64,000 bases of DNA from Streptomyces sp. WZ-12 (GTDB lineage: Bacteria > Actinomycetota > Actinomycetes > Streptomycetales > Streptomycetaceae): the NCBI RefSeq assembly GCF_028898845.1, contig NZ_CP118574.1, forward strand, positions 2,046,001 through 2,110,000, given 5' to 3'. A model generated the notes under the pieces. That model saw nothing but the letters and a program-made list of their open reading frames with translations. It was not told where the DNA came from and searched no databases. A program made the translations under genes and the position numbers. Positions within the stretch are counted from its first letter, which is position 1. Each line of letters opens with the position of its first letter. Below are positions 1 through 8,077 of this stretch, piece after piece.

Positions 1-456
1 CAACCGCTTGACGATCGCCCGGGTCGCCTGGGTCGCCGCGATCGCACCGGCCTCGGAGAGCCCGAACGTGAACGGGGCCGCGGCCTGCGCCGCGATCACC
101 TCCGCCGCGAGGATGCCCAACTGCACCAGGGCCGCGATCTTGGCCCCCTCGATGAGCGTGGCCACACCGTCCATGGCGGTGCCCGCCAACCGCCCGCACT
201 CCGCAAGGCCCTTGAGGTGCTTGTCGTTGATCGTCCCCCAGTGGGAGTTCAACGCCTCCACGGCGATCGACCCGCCCGCCGAGCCCACTAACCCCTGGAT
301 CGCGGTGTGCGCCTGGTTGGCGCCGTCCTCGATGTCATCGGCGAACTCCCGCATGGCGTTCGCCATCTCGCGGTAGTCGTCCTCGTCAACGTTGGGCCAC
401 GACACACCGATGAGGTCGAGCACCTCGTCCGCCCAGCCCGGCAGTACCACACCCAC
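1..456 (-). CDS. CpnT-like / WXG100-like N-terminal domain protein (C-terminus beyond window)
   Basis: The frame is open from a GTG at 456 (a second GTG at 450 is possible) to the window edge, giving 152 residues. It begins VGVVLPGWADEVLDLIGVSW and runs as amphipathic helices with a long Ala-rich hydrophobic segment near residues 105-140. That is the layout of the WXG100-like N-terminal domain of CpnT-type proteins, large type VII (ESX) substrates that usually carry a C-terminal toxin or enzyme. The effector part lies outside the window, so its activity cannot be stated. A G-rich stretch about 12 nt upstream may be the ribosome binding site. Codon 56 is TTA (289-291), the rare bldA codon. Family assignment is by pattern; the truncation is certain. 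Confidence 0.75.
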   Translation of the reverse strand, partial: MGVVLPGWADEVLDLIGVSWPNVDEDDYREMANAMREFADDIEDGANQAHTAIQGLVGSAGGSIAVEALNSHWGTINDKHLKGLAECGRLAGTAMDGVATLIEGAKIAALVQLGILAAEVIAAQAAAPFTFGLSEAGAIAATQATRAIVKRL

Positions 457-993
457 GCGAAAGACGCCCCCTGCTCGGTAACCTGTCAACCCATCAGACA
501 CCCTCAGCCCGGCAAACGGTTCCTCAAGTCCCGAACTGTTTCCCCTCCTGCGTGTCGCGCCCACCCCACCCGGCCGACCGCCGGCGCCCAACTTCCCTTC
601 GCCAGCGGATACTCGGCAACGGGCCACGGGCCGGCACGACGGACCCGAGGGTGATCCGCACCCAACTCCGCCTCGCACACCGCCCGTTGTCCATTGCCCA
701 TAACAGCGAAAAGCGACCCAAACCTCACGCCCCGGGGCGCCAGGCGCCAACTGACGGACGCCCGCAGCCAGTCGTGGGCATGGATCACGTCCTCTGGGCT
801 CGCCCTCGCCCCTCAGGCCGACCGGACCATCCGCTCCACCACCGCCCCCACATGCCCGCCGGGTGACGCCCAGCCCCTCCGCACCCAAGACGGCGAAGGC
901 ATCGACGGGGCGGCGGAGGGTCGAGAGGCTCCCCCGCGAAGGAAGTTGGCGCGAACCCGGAATCCGAGCCGGGCTCAGCCACCCGGCATCGCC
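457..993. other. Gene-free stretch
   Basis: About 540 bases between the CpnT-like gene and the tetR gene, both on the minus strand. The open frames here have no family resemblance or convincing ribosome binding site. No clear hairpin or repeat was seen. It may be decayed sequence at the border of the type VII gene. Confidence 0.5.
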
Positions 994-1710
994 CTAACGC
1001 GAGGGCTTCGACGCGGGGGGCTTCAGGCCGAGCATGTCCAGGGCGGAGTTCATCTCGGCCTGGAACAGGACCTGCGGATTGGCCTCCGGACCGAACTGGC
1101 CGAAAACCTCCAGCGCCACCGGCCCGTACATCCGCCCCCACACCCGCAGGGAGGCCAGCAGGGCCTGGGGAGGGAGGTGGGGGAAGTGCTCTCTTGTCAG
1201 GGCCGCGAGGGAGGGGACGAAGTCCTCCCAGTCCGCCTGGGCCTGCCGCAGCTCTTGCGGAGCGTCCTTCCACACGGCGTCGACCTGTCCGACGAGGATC
1301 ATGCAACATCGCCGGGAGGCCGCAACGACGTTCTCGGACGGGGCGGCGACGCCCGGTGAGCTGTCGCCGTACGTGAGGCGGAACTCGGCCGGGTTCGCTC
1401 GGGCCCAGTCGCGGAAGACCCCGGCCACCGCGAGCAGACGGCCGGCCGTGTCGGCCTCGGGGAGCGCGTCGCGAGCGGCCTCCTGCTCGTCCGCCAACCG
1501 GTTGTAGGTGTCGGCGGCAAGGGTTTCGAGCAGGTCGTCGCGGGTGTCGAAGTAGCCGTACAAAGCCGCGGGCGTCATGCCCATCTCGCGTGCGATGCCG
1601 CGGAGCGTGACGCCGTGCGTGCCGCCGGAGGCGAGCTGTCGGAGGGCTAGCTCCTTGATCTCGGCAGTCGTCTCGATCCGTCGACGCTGGCGACGTGACA
1701 TTGCGGGCAT
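994..1710 (-). CDS. TetR/AcrR family transcriptional regulator (WHG-type C-domain)
   Basis: A 238-residue protein. Residues 10-60 form the TetR helix-turn-helix (IKELALRQLASGG, then GVTLRGIAREMGMTPAALYGYF). The C-terminal half, with the WGRMYGPVALEVFGQ region, resembles the TetR_C WHG ligand domain. The start at 1710 (MPAMSRRQRRR) is preferred over an ATG at 1737 because an AGGAG lies 7 nt upstream of it. The gene has the same strand as the redox genes at 2198-8601 but lies downstream of them. Two related half-palindromes at 1784-1827, upstream of its start, are likely its own operator. It is a plausible repressor of the neighbouring redox cassette, which is an inference. Confidence 0.88.
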   Translation of the reverse strand: MPAMSRRQRRRIETTAEIKELALRQLASGGTHGVTLRGIAREMGMTPAALYGYFDTRDDLLETLAADTYNRLADEQEAARDALPEADTAGRLLAVAGVFRDWARANPAEFRLTYGDSSPGVAAPSENVVAASRRCCMILVGQVDAVWKDAPQELRQAQADWEDFVPSLAALTREHFPHLPPQALLASLRVWGRMYGPVALEVFGQFGPEANPQVLFQAEMNSALDMLGLKPPASKPSR

Positions 1711-1783
1711 GCGCGGCTCCTCCCCTTGGGTCAGCACAGCGGGCGGTCGTCGCCACCCGCTCGGCTTGATGTGGCCCCCCTTG

Positions 1784-1827
1784 CGAAACGTCGTTACCGG
1801 ACGACCCAGCTAACGAAACGTTGTTTA
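1784..1827. promoter_or_regulatory. Probable TetR operator pair upstream of tetR
   Basis: Two related sites lie in an AT-rich island: GAAACGTCGTTA at 1785-1796 and GAAACGTTGTTTA at 1815-1827. The second sits in a partly symmetric 17-mer, TAACGAAACGTTGTTTA (1811-1827), of form TAAnnAAnnnTTnnTTA. Both resemble the perfect palindrome AAACGATCGTTT at 6011 in front of the MFS gene. Autoregulation is inferred. Confidence 0.5.
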
Positions 1828-2197
1828 TTTATCGTACCTCGTTTACTTCGCGCGCCCCGGGTTCGGCATCGACCTTCGGTCAGGTTCGAGTGCGGCGGAC
1901 TGCGGCGGACGGGCGAGGGAGTTCACCGCTCAACTTTCTTACTGACCAGCCCAGTTCTCCGCCCGACCCCGGCAATTCACCTGCGCGTCGGCGTCCCGAC
2001 CGGGTGCGGTGCGCCGGAGAGCGGATACGGCGATGGCCAGATGCATGAGGACGCATGAAGACGAGGACGGCGCCCGTGGTAGTGAGGACCCGGTCCAGTT
2101 GCCCAGGGCGAGCCGCGCGTCGTCCACGAAGCGGGTGCATACAGCTCAGCTCCGGGAGCGCCCCGAGACGGGCGCGCCCGGAGCCTCGGGTGGGCGT

Positions 2198-3835
2198 TCA
2201 GGGTTGGACGGACAGCGTGTGACGGAAGATGTTCCCGGGGTCGTAGGCGCGCTTGACCGCACGCAGACGCTCGTAGTTGCCCTTGTAGAACAGTTCGTGC
2301 CACGGGACGCCGGAGGTGTTGATCTCCAGGTCCGCGAGGTCGGTGTCCGGATAGTTGATGTAGCAGCCGTCGTTGACCCCGCCGGTCGCCGGGACGCCGC
2401 CGGTTTCGGCGTAGATGTCCCGGTACATGCCCCGCAGCCAGGTCATGGACTTCCGGTCGTCCTCGGCGCCGGACCAGATGGTCTGGTAGAGGACCTTGAA
2501 GACCGAGTCGCGCTGAGCGGCGGCCGTGTCGCCCTCGCCGTAGGAGTTGATGGCGCCTCCAAACGACAGCAGCACCATCGCGGTGTCGGGGTTGTCGGCA
2601 CGGGACAAGTGCCGGTAGGCGGAACGTAGTTGGTGGTCGGTGAAGTTGCGGCGGTAGTAGGCCGACTTCAGACCCACGCGGGCCAGCGGGTTGGCCCAGA
2701 CGGGGTTGGGCGAGCCGACCATGCGCACCGCGTCCAGCCAGGGCAGTTTGCGCGGGGTGAGGAGGTTGGGCATGGCGGCCAACTCGCCGCTGGGGCGGTC
2801 CACCGCTCGCGGCGTCAGGCCGGTGCCCTTGAGAAGGGCGGCCAGATAGCCGTCGAGGATGGCGCGGGAAGAGGACTGGGCGTAGTGGGTGAGAGCGCCG
2901 TACTTCCTGGCGTTGGCGTTGAAGAGGGTGGACAGGTGCCGCCCGGGGGAATCGGGGGCGGAGTGGTGCTCGTGCCAGGCCCCGTAGTTCTTCATCAGCC
3001 GAAGGAAGTTCTTCTCGTTCAACTGGGACCAGGGGAGGTTGATGGCCGAGGCGTGAAGGTGGGCCGGCGGTGTTGGGAGTTGGGCGGTGGGGGCGGCGCC
3101 ATCGGTGCCGGGAGTGCGGAACCAGTAGCGGGTGATCAGGCCGAAGTTGCCTCCCCCGCCCCCGGTGTGGGCCCACCACAGTTCGCGGTGCGGGTCGTCG
3201 TGCTCGCGGGTGGCGACGACGGTGCGCACCTTGCCGCCCTTGTTCGCCGTGACGACCTCGACCGCGTACAGATGGTCGACGACGAGCCCGAAGTCCCGGG
3301 AGAGCATGCCGTAGCCACCGCCGCAGATGTGGCCGCCGGCGCCGACCGAGTGGCACACGCCGCCGGGCAGCGTGACGCCCCAGCCCTTGTAGAGGGCCTC
3401 GTACACGGCCATCAGGTGGGCACCGGGTTCGACGTAGAAGGCCCGGCGTCCGGTGTCGTAGCCGACGTCGGTCATCTCGGAGAAGTCGAGGAGGATTTCG
3501 ACCTCGGGGTTGCAGGTGAAGTCGGCCAGACAGTGCCCACCGGAGCGGACGGATATCCGCTTTCGGCCGGCCAGGGCGGCGCGCAGGGCGTCCTCGGCAT
3601 CGCGCGTGGAGCGGACCATCTTCACGTGCTCGGGGCGGGCGACGTAACGGCGGTTGATGCCGGTCTGGAGCGAGGGGTAGCGGGCGTCACCGGGCGTGAT
3701 CTCGGGGCCGGGCGCGACGGTGGGGGCCGTGGCGGCCCGGGCAGGAGCGGCGGTCGGTAGGGCGGTGGCCAGGCCGGTGCCGGCGGCGACGGCGGCCGAA
3801 CCGGTCAGGAATCCACGGCGGTCCAGCTTCGGCAT
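2198..3835 (-). CDS. Tat-exported FAD-dependent oxidase, berberine-bridge-enzyme type
   Basis: A 545-residue flavoprotein. The N-terminus LDRRGFLTGSAAVAAG is a twin-arginine signal with an Ala-rich core ending near PARAA (residue 35), so export through Tat is predicted. The PCMH FAD-binding fold covers roughly residues 60-250. His101 in RSGGH and Cys161 in GGVCHSVG match the two residues that carry bicovalently bound FAD in BBE-like oxidases. The C-terminus (NIFRHTLSVQP) resembles the usual 'NxFR..QSI' end. The substrate is unknown; relatives oxidise sugars, alkaloids or polyketides. The start at 3835 has AAGGGA upstream. A perfect hairpin separates it from the SDR gene, so it may be transcribed separately or attenuated. 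Confidence 0.9.
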   Translation of the reverse strand: MPKLDRRGFLTGSAAVAAGTGLATALPTAAPARAATAPTVAPGPEITPGDARYPSLQTGINRRYVARPEHVKMVRSTRDAEDALRAALAGRKRISVRSGGHCLADFTCNPEVEILLDFSEMTDVGYDTGRRAFYVEPGAHLMAVYEALYKGWGVTLPGGVCHSVGAGGHICGGGYGMLSRDFGLVVDHLYAVEVVTANKGGKVRTVVATREHDDPHRELWWAHTGGGGGNFGLITRYWFRTPGTDGAAPTAQLPTPPAHLHASAINLPWSQLNEKNFLRLMKNYGAWHEHHSAPDSPGRHLSTLFNANARKYGALTHYAQSSSRAILDGYLAALLKGTGLTPRAVDRPSGELAAMPNLLTPRKLPWLDAVRMVGSPNPVWANPLARVGLKSAYYRRNFTDHQLRSAYRHLSRADNPDTAMVLLSFGGAINSYGEGDTAAAQRDSVFKVLYQTIWSGAEDDRKSMTWLRGMYRDIYAETGGVPATGGVNDGCYINYPDTDLADLEINTSGVPWHELFYKGNYERLRAVKRAYDPGNIFRHTLSVQP

Positions 3836-3876
3836 GAGGTGGTCCCTTGGGGTGCGGAGGGGTGGCAGAACACGGG

Positions 3877-3919
3877 GCCGGGCCCCAGGCGGGCGGGGGT
3901 TCACTGCCTGGGGCCCGGC
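3877..3919 (-). terminator. Perfect 14-bp hairpin between SDR and FAD-oxidase genes
   Basis: GCCGGGCCCCAGGC (3877-3890) and GCCTGGGGCCCGGC (3906-3919) are exact inverted copies around a 15-base G-rich loop. It lies downstream of the SDR stop (3938) and 40 bases before the oxidase start (3835). It could be a terminator or an intercistronic attenuator. No T tract was seen. Confidence 0.6.
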
Positions 3920-3937
3920 GGTCCGGGGCGGGCGGCC

Positions 3938-4684
3938 TCAGGAGTTGGAGCCGCCGTCGACGGCGAGCGAGGCACCGGTGACGAAGGACGCCTCGTCGCT
4001 GGCGAGGAACAGCACCGCGGCGGCGGTCTCCCCCGCCTTCCCGTAACGGCCGAAGATGTTCAGGCCGCGCTGGAAGTCGGCGGAGGGGCCGTCGGCGGGG
4101 TTCATGTCGGTGTCGATGGAGCCGGGAGACACCTGGTTCACGGTGATGTTGCGGGGGCCCAGGTCGCGGGCGAGGCCGACCGTCAGGCCGGTCACGGCGG
4201 CCTTGGACATCGCGTACGGGGTGAAGCCGGGCGCCGGGACCTGAGTGGCCAGGCAGGAGCCGAGGTTGATGACGCGGCCACCGTCGGGCATGGACGCGGC
4301 AACGGCCTGGGCAGTCAGGAACGCGCCGCGCACGTTGGTGTCCAGGGTGCGGTCCAGGGTGGCGAGCGGCACCTCTTCCAGGGGCGGGCACGTCATGTCG
4401 GCGTAGCCGGCGTTGTTGACCAGGATGCGGATGGGGCCTAGTGCGTTGACCACCTGCTCCACCGCTGCGCCTATGGCCGCGGCGTCGGTGGCGTCGGCCT
4501 GGACGGCCAGGGCGCGGCGGCCCTCGGCGCGCACCGCCTCGGCCACCTCTTCGGCCTGGTCCTTGCTCGACTGGTAGGTGATGGCCACGTCTGCGCCGTG
4601 GGCGGCAAGGGTGCGGGCGATCTCCGCACCGATGCCTCGGGAGCCGCCGGTCACCAGTGCTATGCCGTGGATCGTGGTCGTCAT
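3938..4684 (-). CDS. SDR family NAD(P)-dependent oxidoreductase
   Basis: A 248-residue classical short-chain dehydrogenase with the usual family length. Seen directly: the cofactor loop TGGSRGIG (residues 12-19), NNAG (90-93), the catalytic Ser in LGSC (143), and Tyr157 and Lys161 in YAMSK. The C-terminal ASFVTGASLAVDGG is typical of FabG-like reductases. It reduces or oxidises a carbonyl/alcohol with NAD(P)(H) in the cytoplasm; the substrate is not evident. It lies between the MFS gene and the exported FAD oxidase, all on the minus strand, with 74 bases to the MFS gene, so it is likely part of one unit. Confidence 0.92.
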   Translation of the reverse strand: MTTTIHGIALVTGGSRGIGAEIARTLAAHGADVAITYQSSKDQAEEVAEAVRAEGRRALAVQADATDAAAIGAAVEQVVNALGPIRILVNNAGYADMTCPPLEEVPLATLDRTLDTNVRGAFLTAQAVAASMPDGGRVINLGSCLATQVPAPGFTPYAMSKAAVTGLTVGLARDLGPRNITVNQVSPGSIDTDMNPADGPSADFQRGLNIFGRYGKAGETAAAVLFLASDEASFVTGASLAVDGGSNS

Positions 4685-4758
4685 GGGTGGGGTCCTCTTC
4701 CGTGGGGCTCGTGAGCCGTGTCGGCTCGTGGTGTGGGGAGGGAACGGGGCCGGGGGTG

Positions 4759-5946
4759 TCAGGCCGCGGCGTTCTGCGGTTCGCGGACAGCCGGAGCGGC
4801 GGGCTGTGCGGCCTTCCTGCGCAGGTCAGGGAGGAGGGTGAAGATGCCGATGAACGCCATGATCACGCCGAGGACGAGCGGGGCCCGCAGGCCGTATGCG
4901 TTGATGCCGACGCCGCCCAGCCACGAGCCGATGACGATGCCGAGCGTGATGAACGAGGAGTGGACGGTGTTCACCAGGGGGCGGGAGTTGGCGGTGCGCT
5001 GCACGCGGGTGATCATGCAGGGGTTCATGGTGACGCCGACCAGTCCGATGCCGAACATGAAGATCAGCGCGGGTGCGGTGACGTCCGCGAAGAGGGCGAA
5101 GCCGGCGAGGAACACCATATTCAGGACGAGCCCGATGACTTGGGTGACGATGGTGTGCCGATCGGCGAACCGGCCCACGATGTTGTTGCCGACGACGGTG
5201 GCGGCTCCGTAGGCGACCAGTAGCCACGGCACCGAGCCCTCACTGAAGCCGGTGACCTGCGTCAGGATCGGAGTGAAGTAGCTGAAGGCGGAGAAGGTCG
5301 CGCCGATGACGAGCGTGGAGGTGGAGAACACCAGCCACAGCCGCGGATTCCTGAAGGCCCGCATCTCCTCCCGCACGGAAGTGGCCTCCCCCTCGGCCTG
5401 GGCCACCGACGGGACACCGACCACCGTCGCCAGCGCGGCGGCCACGGTCAGGGCGGAGATGGCCCAGAACGCGGCCCGCCATCCCAACTGCCCACCCACG
5501 AAGGTGGAGATGGGCAGGCCCAGGAGCGTGCCGAGCATGAGACCGTTCATGGCCGCGCCGATGGCCTTGCCGCGCACTTCGGGACGGGTGATCTCGGCGA
5601 CGATCGAGAGGGAGACGCCCAAGAAGGCGGAGGAGGCGACACCGGTGATGACCCGGCCGGCGGCCATCGTCCAGTAGTCGGTCGACAGCGCCGCCAGGAT
5701 GTTGCCGGCGAGGAAGATCGCGAACAGCACCATCAGGGCCGTCTTGTGGGGCAGCTTGAGCACCGCCGTGGCCAGGAAGGGGCCGCCGAGGGCCATGGCG
5801 ACGGCGAAGGCGGTGATCAGGTAGCCGACTTGGGGGATGGTGGCGCCCAGACCGTCGGAGATCTGCGGCATCAGTCCGGCCACCACGAATTCGCTGGTGA
5901 CCATCGCGAAGATGCCGAGGGCGAGGACGTACACGGCCTTAGGCAC
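4759..5946 (-). CDS. MFS transporter, DHA1 drug/sugar-efflux type
   Basis: A 395-residue protein with about 12 hydrophobic segments. The N-terminus VYVLALGIFAMVTSEFVVAG and the loop GRVITGVASSAFLGVS are characteristic of the AraJ/Cmx-like DHA1 exporters (arabinose efflux, chloramphenicol resistance). It probably expels a small molecule by proton antiport. The GTG start has GGAGG 8 nt upstream. A perfect palindrome (AAACGATCGTTT) lies 65 bases before the start, as expected for a TetR-controlled exporter. The adjacent gene carries the tail of a lost TetR regulator, so the original local repressor may be gone. The cargo may be the product or substrate of the surrounding oxidoreductases (inference). 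Confidence 0.9.
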   Translation of the reverse strand: MPKAVYVLALGIFAMVTSEFVVAGLMPQISDGLGATIPQVGYLITAFAVAMALGGPFLATAVLKLPHKTALMVLFAIFLAGNILAALSTDYWTMAAGRVITGVASSAFLGVSLSIVAEITRPEVRGKAIGAAMNGLMLGTLLGLPISTFVGGQLGWRAAFWAISALTVAAALATVVGVPSVAQAEGEATSVREEMRAFRNPRLWLVFSTSTLVIGATFSAFSYFTPILTQVTGFSEGSVPWLLVAYGAATVVGNNIVGRFADRHTIVTQVIGLVLNMVFLAGFALFADVTAPALIFMFGIGLVGVTMNPCMITRVQRTANSRPLVNTVHSSFITLGIVIGSWLGGVGINAYGLRAPLVLGVIMAFIGIFTLLPDLRRKAAQPAAPAVREPQNAAA

Positions 5947-6010
5947 GGTGGAACCTCCGGTCGGGGAGAGGGGCGTTGCGCATCACGGGAGCGGGGTCCT
6001 TTCCATAAAA

Positions 6011-6022
6011 AAACGATCGTTT
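6011..6022. promoter_or_regulatory. TetR-type operator in front of MFS gene
   Basis: AAACGATCGTTT is a perfect 12-bp palindrome in the 133-base gap between the MFS start (5946) and the end of the upstream gene (6080). Similar half-sites (AAACGTCGTTA, AAACGTTGTTT) occur near the tetR at 994-1710. This suggests that the regulator can act here. Confidence 0.55.
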
Positions 6023-6079
6023 CAAAACAGGGGTGTGGCTACGCGCGGTCGACGGCCGGGAGTGGAGACGGTGGAGCGG

Positions 6080-7666
6080 TCAGACGGAAGTCGGCGGAAC
6101 CGACCGGGCCGAGCGCGTCAGGAGGTGGGCGAGAGGGACTTCAGGGCCTGGTCGACGACCTGGCTCAGATAAGCGCGATCGGCGGCCTTCTCCATGACCC
6201 GCAGCCCTTGGGTGAGGGTCACCAGGAACCGGGCCGCGCCCCGCACGTCCGTGCCGGGAGCGAGCTCGGACTTCCGGGCTCGCCGGATCGAGCCCCCAGC
6301 CGGCGTGGTCGGCGTCCAGCCGGTAGGGGTGGAAGCCGGCCTCGCCGAACCAGGCATGGGCCAGGTCCAGGGCACGGTGCGCGGCCGTGGCCTCGCGGTC
6401 GCGGACGAAGGGGAACGACACGACGAGGTCGATCACGTCCGCGTCCAGTGCGTTGACCGTCGAGCCGGGACGGATGCCGGTCGCCTCGTGAATGCGGTCC
6501 AGGACGGCCAGTGCGCGGGTAACTGATGCTCCGTCAAAAGGCAGCAGGGGAAGGAAGAACAGCCAGCCCCCACCCTCCGTGTCTACCCGCGGTGCCTGGG
6601 CCCCGGTGGCCGAGGCGAGCATCTGCTCGTTATGGGCAACGGAGCCGTGGTAGGCGGCCTGGACGACGGCCCCGACCACGTCCTCGGCGGCGGGCGGCTC
6701 CTCGTCGCCGAAGGCGACGGCGGTGAACAAGCCGGAGTCCGCCAACTCCCCCTCCAGCACGGCCCGCAGCGCGGCGACCGACCGTCGGGTACCTTCGACG
6801 CACAGGTGCGCCACATACCCGCCGTCGATGTCGCCGCCCCCGTAGGTGGCGGTGGAGGCGGTGTCGTAGACCTTGATGACGCCGGCGATCAGCCCGTTCG
6901 CCTTCCACCGCCGCAGCGCGTCCACGACCCGCGGCAGCACGGCCCGCCGGAAGCCGGCCCGCACCGTGACCTGCTGCTCGGGGCGCGGCAGGAGGCGGAC
7001 GACGGCCGCGGTGACGATGCCGTAGCCGGACTGCGTGAACAGGTGCAGCAGGGAAGGCCCCAGTCCGTAACGGTTGAACGCCGCCCCCTTGCCGGAATCC
7101 GGCCACCAGCCCACGTGCACGACCGCACCGTCCGGCAACACCACCTCCAGCCCCAGCAAGTCCTCGGTGCGCTGGCGCCGCAGCCCGACACCGCGGTCCA
7201 CGGTGTTGCCGAGCACGCTGGTGTGTCCCGACGAAGCGGTGACGTTCAGCATCCGGTCGGTGCCCAACAGCCGCTCGGACAGCGCCTTTTGCGTGACGCC
7301 GGGTTCGACGACGGCGAATCCCGCCTCGACGTCCAGCCGCCGGATCGAGCTGAGCCCGTCCAGTTCGACGCGCACCACCGGTCCGGAGGCGGGCTCCTTG
7401 GAGCCCAGGCCCCAGTTCCGTCCGGTGGAGACCGGATGGAGTCCGGGCAGGTCCGCCTCGGCATGGAACGCCGTGGTCAGGGAACGGACGTCGCCCACCG
7501 AACGGGGACGCACGACCGCGTAGGTGTCGCGGGGCGCGAACTCGGACACGTTCGCCTGCCCAATGAGCGGATAGGGAGCGGAGTGCACGACGGCCTCCGG
7601 TCCGATCGCCTGCTCAAGGCCCTCCAGTACGGCCTTCAAGCTCGGGAATCGGGGTATTTCAGGCAT
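6080..7666 (-). CDS. VAO-type FAD-linked oxidase with aberrant C-terminus
   Basis: The reading frame gives 528 residues. Residues 1-465 form a vanillyl-alcohol-oxidase/4-cresol-dehydrogenase-like flavoprotein: GRNWGLGSKEP near residue 85, the FAD-binding segment ASSGHTSVLGNTVDRGVG near 140-160, and a C-terminal substrate domain ending in GFHPYRLDADHAGWGLDP. After residue 466 (about 6269) the sequence becomes Arg/Gly/Pro-rich and unlike any oxidase end. In another frame of the same strand (6118 to about 6270) the DNA encodes ELAPGTDVRGAARFLVTLTQ followed by GLRVMEKAADRAYL, a typical TetR C-terminus. The gene therefore appears fused by deletion to a TetR remnant and has probably lost its own last residues. 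The 5' end is intact, with GAGG 9 nt upstream. Activity is uncertain. Confidence 0.8.
   Translation of the reverse strand: MPEIPRFPSLKAVLEGLEQAIGPEAVVHSAPYPLIGQANVSEFAPRDTYAVVRPRSVGDVRSLTTAFHAEADLPGLHPVSTGRNWGLGSKEPASGPVVRVELDGLSSIRRLDVEAGFAVVEPGVTQKALSERLLGTDRMLNVTASSGHTSVLGNTVDRGVGLRRQRTEDLLGLEVVLPDGAVVHVGWWPDSGKGAAFNRYGLGPSLLHLFTQSGYGIVTAAVVRLLPRPEQQVTVRAGFRRAVLPRVVDALRRWKANGLIAGVIKVYDTASTATYGGGDIDGGYVAHLCVEGTRRSVAALRAVLEGELADSGLFTAVAFGDEEPPAAEDVVGAVVQAAYHGSVAHNEQMLASATGAQAPRVDTEGGGWLFFLPLLPFDGASVTRALAVLDRIHEATGIRPGSTVNALDADVIDLVVSFPFVRDREATAAHRALDLAHAWFGEAGFHPYRLDADHAGWGLDPASPEVRARSRHGRAGRGPVPGDPHPRAAGHGEGRRSRLSEPGRRPGPEVPLAHLLTRSARSVPPTSV
6118..6275 (-). pseudogene. TetR regulator C-terminal remnant
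   Basis: Read in a different frame from the overlapping oxidase, this encodes SELAPGTDVRGAARFLVTLT, then a run ending DQALKSLSPTS and a TGA at 6118-6120. Pattern and ending match the last helices of TetR/AcrR proteins that sit beside drug-efflux MFS genes. The HTH half is absent. It most likely marks a deletion that joined the oxidase gene to an old tetR-MFS pair. Confidence 0.6.
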
Positions 7667-7732
7667 GCCTCGACCTCATCAGGTGTGGAGAGAGGGGAGT
7701 TGCGGAAGAAGAAGGAGCCGGTGACGCGGCGC

Positions 7733-8077
7733 TCAGCGCGGGCGCGTGGCGGCGGAATCGCCCAGATACACCGGGGTGAGCGGTCCGGCGGCCCCAACAT
7801 GGGCCATGACGCGGATCGTTCGCGTCGGCGCCCCGACCCACGGAGTGTCGACGGCGCACAGGACAGGCACGTCCCAGTCTGCCTCGCGCAGCGCGAGGGC
7901 CGGAGTGTCGCTGGTCAGATCGGGACTGCAGGTGAACATGAGGCTGATGACATCGCCTCGCACCAGGCCGTTGCGGCCGAGCAGTTCCTCGGCGAGCCGA
8001 CGCGTGGCGGCGGCGATGCACTCCGGGGTGTCCTCGGCCACGGTCGTGGCGCCCCGCACCGCTCTGACGGCGGTCAC
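7733..8077 (-). CDS. AroH-type chorismate mutase homologue with Glu-to-Asp change
   Basis: A 114-residue protein matching the trimeric AroH chorismate mutase fold over its whole length (VRGATTVAEDT at residues 7-17, then TCSPDLTSDTPALALRE). By alignment with Bacillus AroH, Arg8, Arg64, Cys74, Arg89, Tyr104 and Arg112 of the active site are kept. The catalytic Glu (Bacillus Glu78, usually in a Gln-Glu pair) is replaced by Asp77 in CAVDTPW. The protein may convert chorismate to prephenate slowly, or have another pericyclic or binding role. The GTG start overlaps the TGA of the flavin reductase gene (GTGA), so the two are translationally coupled. It is located among oxidases rather than aromatic amino-acid genes. 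Confidence 0.85.
   Translation of the reverse strand: MTAVRAVRGATTVAEDTPECIAAATRRLAEELLGRNGLVRGDVISLMFTCSPDLTSDTPALALREADWDVPVLCAVDTPWVGAPTRTIRVMAHVGAAGPLTPVYLGDSAATRPR

Noticed and set aside
1977..3356. Long open frame (459 residues) overlapping the exported FAD oxidase on the same strand
   Set aside because: Arg/Pro-rich translation without domains; the other frame has a Tat signal, FAD motifs and normal length.
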